Source: Actinomycetota bacterium
GTDB taxonomy: Bacteria > Actinomycetota > Acidimicrobiia > Acidimicrobiales > Poriferisodaliceae
NCBI GenBank assembly: GCA_002731665.1
Contig: PCCJ01000083.1
Span: 1 to 10,698 of the forward strand
DNA length: 10,698 bases
Direction: 5' to 3'
The notes beneath the pieces are model-generated. The model was given only the letters and a program-made list of their open reading frames with translations. It did no database searches and was not told the DNA's origin. A program made the translations under genes and the position numbers. Within the stretch, counting starts at the first letter, position 1; each line of letters begins with the position of its first letter. This document shows positions 6,951 through 10,698 of the stretch, piece after piece.

Positions 6951-8699
6951 CTATTCAATCACAACAATCAGGTCGCCGGCACCAACAGTGTCCCCGACGT
7001 CCACTTTAAGTTCCGTAATTTTGCCGCTTTTGTCGGCATTGATGTTGTTTTCCATCTTCATAGCCTCAAGAACGACAACCGACTCACCCGCAGTGATTTG
7101 TTGACCGACTTCGACATGAATCTTGATAATTGTTCCCTGCATCGGAGCGGCGATTCGACCTGAACCAGTAACCGAAGTGTTACCTGCCGCAGCGCGTCGC
7201 TGTTTGGAGGGGGAGGAAGGCATCGTTGCGGCGCTTTCGGGAACCCATGCTGCTACCTGAAAGCGTTTACCATTGACCTCCATTAGTACATCTTTGCGAA
7301 CCTTCTCTTCGCTATCTGATGTTTCAGAAAATTCCGATGACTTACCCGATACGCCTGTGAGGTCTAGAACTTCTTCAACCCATTTGGTGCTGTGGATCCC
7401 ATTTCGAAAATCTTCGTGAGAAAGGATGGCTTCGTGAGCAGCAGCAGTTGTAGCTATGCCACCAACTTTAAGTTCGCTAAGTGCGCTTAACATTCGATCG
7501 ATAGCGGTAGGCCTATCGGAACCCCAAACAATAAGCTTCCCTACAAGATTGTCGTAAAATTGACTTACGGTGTCACCTTCTTCGTATCCACCATCCCATC
7601 TAACTCCGAAGCCTTGTGGCACCGACAGTTTCGTCAGATCGCCCGGAGATGGTAAAAATTTACCGCCAGCGGGGTCCTCTGCGTTTATCCTGACTTCGAT
7701 AGCATGACCGTTTTGTGTCATATCTGCTTGAGAAAAAGATAAGGGCAAGCCGGCAGCAACTCTAATCTGCTCACGTACTAAATCTATCCCAGAGACTAAT
7801 TCGCTGACTGGGTGCTCTACTTGCAAACGGGTGTTCATCTCTAGATAAAAAAATTCGCCGTCTTGATATAAAAACTCTACTGTGCCTGCGTTGGTGTAGT
7901 CGCAACCCTCGGCCACAGCAACAGCCGCTGCTCCCATCGCTTGACGAACATCCTCAGGAAAGTTCGGAGCGGGGCTTTCTTCAACTAATTTTTGATGACG
8001 GCGCTGAGCCGAACAATCGCGTTCACCTAACCACACTGTATTGCCGTGTTGGTCCGCAATGATTTGCATTTCAATGTGGCGGGGCCAAGTTAAGTAGCGT
8101 TCCATATAACATTCGCTGCGCCCAAAAAAACTTTGTGCCTCTCGCTGAGCGGATTCGAGTGCAGAGACCACCTGGTCAGCAGAGTGAACGACTTTCATAC
8201 CTCGTCCACCACCACCGTAAGCAGCTTTGATGGCAACTGGATATCCATGTTCGTCTGCGAAAGCGTGTATATCACCGGCTGACTCAATGATTGTTGTTGT
8301 GCCCGGTACTCCGCTTACGTTTACTTTTTCGGCTGCTAATCGCGCTGAAATCTTATCTCCCATTACTTCGATTGCTTCCGGCGGGGGACCTATGAAGGCA
8401 ATGCCAAGTTCAGTAATAGATCGAGCAAAATCGGCATTTTCGCTGTAGAACCCGTAGCCCGGATGCACAGCTTCGGCACCGCTTTGTTCTATCGCTGCCA
8501 GGATTGCTTCGGTGTTCAGATACGACTCAGCTGCGGTTTCACCCCCGAGAGCGTAAGCCTCATCGGCTAGGCGCACGTGAAGGGCATCGCGATCGAGTTC
8601 GCTGTATACAGCCACACTAGTAATACCCAATTCGCGACAAGCCCTGATAACTCGGACAGCTATTTCTCCACGATTGGCAATCAAAATCTTAGAAAACAC
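6951..8699 (-). CDS. accC: Acyl-CoA carboxylase alpha subunit: biotin carboxylase fused to biotin carboxyl carrier domain
   Basis: The biotin carboxylase part carboxylates biotin with bicarbonate and ATP; the carrier part delivers the carboxyl group to a separate beta subunit (acetyl-/propionyl-CoA carboxyltransferase), which is not in this window. From GTG 8699 the protein has 582 residues, close to actinobacterial AccA3-type subunits. Order: N-domain from FSKILIANRGEIAVRVIRAC; ATP-grasp glycine loop AYGGGGRGMKVV (160-171); GERDCSAQRRHQKLVEESPAP (about 225-246); EMNTRLQVEHPVSE (287-300); EVRINAED with Arg337, the counterpart of the catalytic Arg338 of E. coli AccC; a variable Ser/Glu-rich linker (about 450-470); and a C-terminal BCCP domain with biotinylation motif EAMKM (Lys548) plus a Pro/Ala-rich entry near 515. 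Start choice: GGAGGG lies 8 bases before GTG 8699 and the protein then begins MFSKILIANRGE as in the family; upstream starts at 8738 and 8786 add unrelated residues. It is divergent from its likely biotin ligase. Confidence 0.95.
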   Translation of the reverse strand: MFSKILIANRGEIAVRVIRACRELGITSVAVYSELDRDALHVRLADEAYALGGETAAESYLNTEAILAAIEQSGAEAVHPGYGFYSENADFARSITELGIAFIGPPPEAIEVMGDKISARLAAEKVNVSGVPGTTTIIESAGDIHAFADEHGYPVAIKAAYGGGGRGMKVVHSADQVVSALESAQREAQSFFGRSECYMERYLTWPRHIEMQIIADQHGNTVWLGERDCSAQRRHQKLVEESPAPNFPEDVRQAMGAAAVAVAEGCDYTNAGTVEFLYQDGEFFYLEMNTRLQVEHPVSELVSGIDLVREQIRVAAGLPLSFSQADMTQNGHAIEVRINAEDPAGGKFLPSPGDLTKLSVPQGFGVRWDGGYEEGDTVSQFYDNLVGKLIVWGSDRPTAIDRMLSALSELKVGGIATTAAAHEAILSHEDFRNGIHSTKWVEEVLDLTGVSGKSSEFSETSDSEEKVRKDVLMEVNGKRFQVAAWVPESAATMPSSPSKQRRAAAGNTSVTGSGRIAAPMQGTIIKIHVEVGQQITAGESVVVLEAMKMENNINADKSGKITELKVDVGDTVGAGDLIVVIE

Positions 8700-8720
8700 G
8701 GAATCCGCCCTCCGGGCGTG
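8700..8720 (-). promoter_or_regulatory. accC ribosome-binding site inside a GC-rich hairpin
   Basis: On the minus strand CGCCC-GGA-GGGCG (8718-8706) is a perfect 5-bp GC stem with a 3-base loop, and it contains the Shine-Dalgarno GGAGGG (8713-8708), 8 bases before GTG 8699. Folding would occlude the ribosome-binding site and could limit accC translation. A 3-base loop is tight, and no alternative anti-hairpin or known riboswitch structure is apparent. Confidence 0.4.
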
Positions 8721-8801
8721 AGATAAAGTAGGTGCCATCGTGCCACATCTGCGGTCGTAAGAGATTGACCAACAAGAAAGAAGCAATCAGGTTGAGATGA
8801 C

Positions 8802-8807
8802 TACGAT
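8802..8807 (+). promoter_or_regulatory. Candidate leaderless -10 box (TACGAT) for birA
   Basis: TACGAT is followed by 8 bases and then GTG 8816, with no Shine-Dalgarno sequence. An in-frame TAA at 8807-8809 rules out any earlier start. Transcription beginning at or next to 8816 would give a leaderless birA mRNA. No good -35 element is visible 16-18 bases upstream. Confidence 0.45.
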
Positions 8808-8815
8808 AACGCTAC

Positions 8816-9667
8816 GTGGAACGTAACCCAATTACCGACGTGTCAGAAACTCGATTTAAAAATGTCGAATGGGTCTCAGAAATAGAGTCAACTAACACCG
8901 AACTTTTGAGGAGAGCAAGAGAAGAAGCACCCGAAGGAGAAGTTTTGATTGCTGATCTCCAAACTGCTGGACGGGGTCGGCGCGGAAGAGTGTGGGAGGC
9001 GCCTGCTCGGACTTCACTAATGATGTCCATTCTCTTAAGACCTCCTCCAACAGCTTTCAAGGTTTCTCAAATTTCTCTCTTCACTTCAGCGCTGGCTCTA
9101 GCAACAATCTCGGCGGTTCAAGAACTTACTGGGATAACGCTTCAAGTGAAGTGGCCTAACGACCTTGTCACGGACTCAATCGAGCCACCCACGAGACCTA
9201 TCGATGGTGACTTCGGCTATCGAAAAATAGCTGGGATTTTGACGGAAACTGTTATTGTCGGAAGAGAGGTGAATGCCCTAGTAATCGGGATCGGAATTAA
9301 TACTGATTGGCCAGAAGTCCCTCCGCATCTTGAACATCGGGCATCTAGCTTGAATTTGATATCTGGGAAAAAAACTAATCGGGATCTTCTTAGTAAAAAA
9401 ATCTTAATAAACTTGGAAAAAAGATACGATTCACTACTTGAAAGTGGTGGAACAAAGAAACTTTTGAGAGAGCTAAAATCAAATTCGGCCACTCTTCACA
9501 AACAGGTAAAAGTGGAAATATCGACTGCTGCTGAACCTATGTCTGCCATTGAAGGAACAGCCATAGATATAGACAACGATGGGCAGCTGCTCGTTCGGCT
9601 AGCAAATGGGGATGAAAAAACTATTAACGTTGGTGATGTCTATCACCTGCGACCGTTACCTCGCTAA
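8816..9667 (+). CDS. birA: Biotin--[acetyl-CoA carboxylase] ligase without DNA-binding domain
   Basis: The enzyme activates biotin as biotinyl-5'-AMP and attaches it to the lysine of the BCCP EAMKM motif. The 283-residue protein starts directly with the catalytic domain: ESTNTEL (24-30), the biotinyl-AMP loop GRGRRGRVW (52-60), SLMMSILLRP (67-76), KWPNDL (112-117), RKIAGILTE (136-144, with the conserved Lys137), VIGIGINT (156-163) and a small C-terminal SH3-like domain (about 228-283) with the GTAIDIDNDGQLLV strand pair. An N-terminal winged helix as in E. coli BirA is absent, so this is a class I ligase with no repressor role. A modest insertion (about 118-135) separates KWPNDL from the lysine motif. 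GTG 8816 is the only plausible start near the domain boundary (a GTG at 8840 would also keep the domain). It faces away from accC across 116 bases, which suits joint control. Confidence 0.94.
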   Translation: MERNPITDVSETRFKNVEWVSEIESTNTELLRRAREEAPEGEVLIADLQTAGRGRRGRVWEAPARTSLMMSILLRPPPTAFKVSQISLFTSALALATISAVQELTGITLQVKWPNDLVTDSIEPPTRPIDGDFGYRKIAGILTETVIVGREVNALVIGIGINTDWPEVPPHLEHRASSLNLISGKKTNRDLLSKKILINLEKRYDSLLESGGTKKLLRELKSNSATLHKQVKVEISTAAEPMSAIEGTAIDIDNDGQLLVRLANGDEKTINVGDVYHLRPLPR

Positions 9668-9688
9668 CCAATGCCGCCGAATACCTCC

Positions 9689-9694
9689 TAGAAT
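9689..9694 (+). promoter_or_regulatory. Candidate leaderless -10 box (TAGAAT) for the rmlC-like gene
   Basis: TAGAAT lies 9 bases before ATG 9704 in the 36-base gap after birA, and no Shine-Dalgarno sequence precedes the ATG. This is the best -10 match of the three leaderless candidates. It suggests that the rmlC-like gene and rmlB have their own promoter rather than depending only on birA read-through. A -35 element is not obvious. Confidence 0.5.
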
Positions 9695-9703
9695 GGCGAC
9701 AGT

Positions 9704-10258
9704 ATGGCTGAGGTTGTTCCTTCGGAGTTAATAGACGGCGTTTACATCATCACTCCCCAAGTGTTCGATGATGATCGTGGCTTTTTCGTAGAAACTTACC
9801 GGCGCGAGTGGATACCTAATGGCAGTCGCGAAATGTTGCAAGCGAATCGAGGTGATCGACAAGCTGGGTGTGTCGTTGGATTGCACTACCACCTTCACCA
9901 GGCCGATTATTGGTATGTGCCATTTGGAACTGTGCGAGTAGTTCTTCATGACCTCCGTGTTGGGTCGCCGACTGAAGGTGGCACCATAGAAACAAACCTT
10001 GATGGTGTAGGTCACCGGGGTCTGTTTATTCCCCCCGGCGTAGCACATGGTTTTGCCAGTTTGACTGATGCTACGATCACCTATCTAGTCGATAGCTACT
10101 ACAATTCTTCAGATGAGTTGGGCGTAGCGTGGGATGACCCGGAGATTAACGCAGAGTGGGGGGTTGCTAGCCCGATTCTTTCGAGGCGCGACGCTAATAA
10201 TCCGTTTTTGAAAAATATTGAAGATCACCTGCGCCCCATTTATGGACTGAGAAATTAA
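9704..10258 (+). CDS. rmlC: dTDP-4-dehydrorhamnose 3,5-epimerase family protein with altered active-site positions
   Basis: RmlC epimerises C3 and C5 of dTDP-4-keto-6-deoxyglucose. The 184-residue cupin shows DDDRGFFVETYR (22-33), GLHYHLHQ (59-66), IPPGVAHGFASLTD (109-122), YLVDSYY (127-133) and VAWDDPEINAEW (141-152), clearly RmlC. His61 matches the catalytic base (His62 of M. tuberculosis RmlC), His115 the second histidine, Tyr127 probably the general acid, and Asp145 the Asp of the His-Asp dyad. Two otherwise strongly conserved residues differ: the Arg before GLHY is Val58, and the Lys after the downstream Gln-Ala is Asp68 (QADYWYVP instead of QAK-V). The protein may belong to a divergent actinobacterial subgroup, and could be a 3,5-epimerase with different binding contacts or a single-site epimerase. 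rmlB starts 4 bases downstream, so the two are surely cotranscribed and act in the same pathway. Family certain, exact reaction less so. Confidence 0.87.
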   Translation: MAEVVPSELIDGVYIITPQVFDDDRGFFVETYRREWIPNGSREMLQANRGDRQAGCVVGLHYHLHQADYWYVPFGTVRVVLHDLRVGSPTEGGTIETNLDGVGHRGLFIPPGVAHGFASLTDATITYLVDSYYNSSDELGVAWDDPEINAEWGVASPILSRRDANNPFLKNIEDHLRPIYGLRN

Positions 10259-10262
10259 GAAA

Positions 10263-10698
10263 ATGAAGATTCTTGTAACCGGTGGCGCAGGGTTTATTGC
10301 ATCTAATTTTGTTCGTCGTCTTCTTGAAGCGTCAGATGATGAGATAACAATTTTAGACTGTCTTACTTACGCTGGAGACCGGCGCACGCTGGCGGATCTA
10401 ATGGAAAACTCTCGGGTCAGCTTTGTCCAAGGTGATGTTTGTGATCGTGAAACCGTCAGCAGAGTAGTAAAGGGTCACAAAGAGATCGTTCACTTTGCGG
10501 CAGAAAGTCATGTCGACCGTTCTATCCAAAACCCTGATCAGTTTGTGCTTACCAACTGCTTGGGAACCAACGTGATGTGTGATGTGGCGCGAACGCACGA
10601 CATAGAAAAATTTGTGCACGTATCGACCGATGAAACATATGGTTCGATAGAAGCAGGCTCTTTCGGTGAACTTGATTTGTTGAATCCAAGTTCTCCGT
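10263..10698 (+). CDS. rmlB: dTDP-glucose 4,6-dehydratase, N-terminal 145 residues (3' end outside window)
   Basis: RmlB converts dTDP-glucose to dTDP-4-keto-6-deoxyglucose using tightly bound NAD+. The frame is open to the window end; family members are usually about 330 residues, so over half is missing. Visible are the Rossmann motif TGGAGFIAS (6-14; Ala13 replaces the common third glycine), LTYAGDRRTL (34-43), GDVCD (57-61), FAAESHVDRSI (78-88), the TNCLGTNVM helix and VSTDETYGS (120-128). Thr122, Asp123 and Glu124 are the conserved catalytic STDE residues; Thr125 takes the place of the usual Val in STDEVYG. The catalytic YxxxK would lie beyond the window. The ATG at 10263 starts 4 bases after the rmlC-like stop with AAGAAA in front, a weak binding site consistent with coupled translation. 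An rmlD gene may follow. Identity is very secure. Confidence 0.95.
   Translation, partial: MKILVTGGAGFIASNFVRRLLEASDDEITILDCLTYAGDRRTLADLMENSRVSFVQGDVCDRETVSRVVKGHKEIVHFAAESHVDRSIQNPDQFVLTNCLGTNVMCDVARTHDIEKFVHVSTDETYGSIEAGSFGELDLLNPSSP

Noticed and set aside
6855..7163. 102-codon plus-strand frame over the accC 3' end and the accC-rmlA gap
   Set aside because: It lies mostly antisense to the BCCP coding region and its product resembles no family; it is a shadow of the real gene.
8700..8786. N-terminal extension of accC from 8786 or 8738
   Set aside because: The family begins at FSKILIANRGE, which is directly behind GTG 8699 with GGAGGG at good spacing. The extra residues are not family-like.
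1..10698. Mobile element, CRISPR array, defence system or tRNA
   Set aside because: No transposase, integrase, regularly spaced repeats, nuclease/helicase defence genes or cloverleaf sequence was seen; the genes are all metabolic or envelope-related except one unrecognised membrane protein.
10263..10698. Ala13 and Thr125 in RmlB as signs of a changed enzyme
   Set aside because: Ala at the third glycine position is common in extended SDR proteins, and the Thr/Asp/Glu catalytic set is intact, so these look like neutral variation.

Overview
The window looks like a chromosomal segment from a bacterium of the Actinomycetota, possibly an uncultured aquatic member such as an Acidimicrobiia relative. 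The grounds are a fused biotin carboxylase/BCCP alpha subunit of the actinobacterial kind, moderate base composition, frequent GTG/TTG starts, and several genes whose start codon sits 8-9 bases after a TANNNT -10 hexamer with no Shine-Dalgarno sequence, as in leaderless transcripts. The taxonomic placement is inference. Genes are packed tightly: no gap exceeds about 120 bases, and I see no tRNA, rRNA, CRISPR array, insertion sequence or prophage gene.

Layout. (1) 1-1472, plus strand: the C-terminal 200 residues of lipoyl synthase (lipA), then an unrecognised polytopic membrane protein. (2) 1494-2273, minus strand: an enoyl-CoA hydratase/isomerase family protein with one of the two canonical catalytic glutamates replaced. 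(3) About 2318-3289, plus strand: a membrane-anchored family 2 glycosyltransferase of the polyprenyl-phosphate type, divergent from (2) and overlapping tail to tail with (4). (4) 8699-3256, minus strand: a probable three-gene unit, accC-type biotin carboxylase/BCCP, then rmlA, then a 911-residue YfhO-like GT-C membrane protein; the last two overlap by a GTGA. (5) 8816-10698, plus strand: a stand-alone biotin ligase (birA) facing away from its likely substrate, then an RmlC-family epimerase and rmlB (cut by the window end).

Two themes run through the region. The first is biotin-dependent carboxylation: the biotin ligase is divergently paired with the carboxylase subunit carrying its target lysine. 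The second is cell-surface sugar synthesis: RmlA makes dTDP-glucose, RmlB makes dTDP-4-keto-6-deoxyglucose, and the RmlC-like protein would epimerise it toward dTDP-L-rhamnose. rmlD is not visible and may lie downstream. The GT2 and YfhO-like proteins resemble the two core parts of an extracytoplasmic glycosylation system of the CsbB/YfhO kind.

The most interesting points are the altered active-site positions of the RmlC-like protein, the GT2/YfhO pair inside an rml neighbourhood, a perfect 8-bp inverted repeat between accC and rmlA, a palindromic (possibly bidirectional) -10 box at 2291-2298, and the unrecognised membrane protein with a GHWYLVQPGL motif. I found no clear evidence of a wholly new defence or mobile system.
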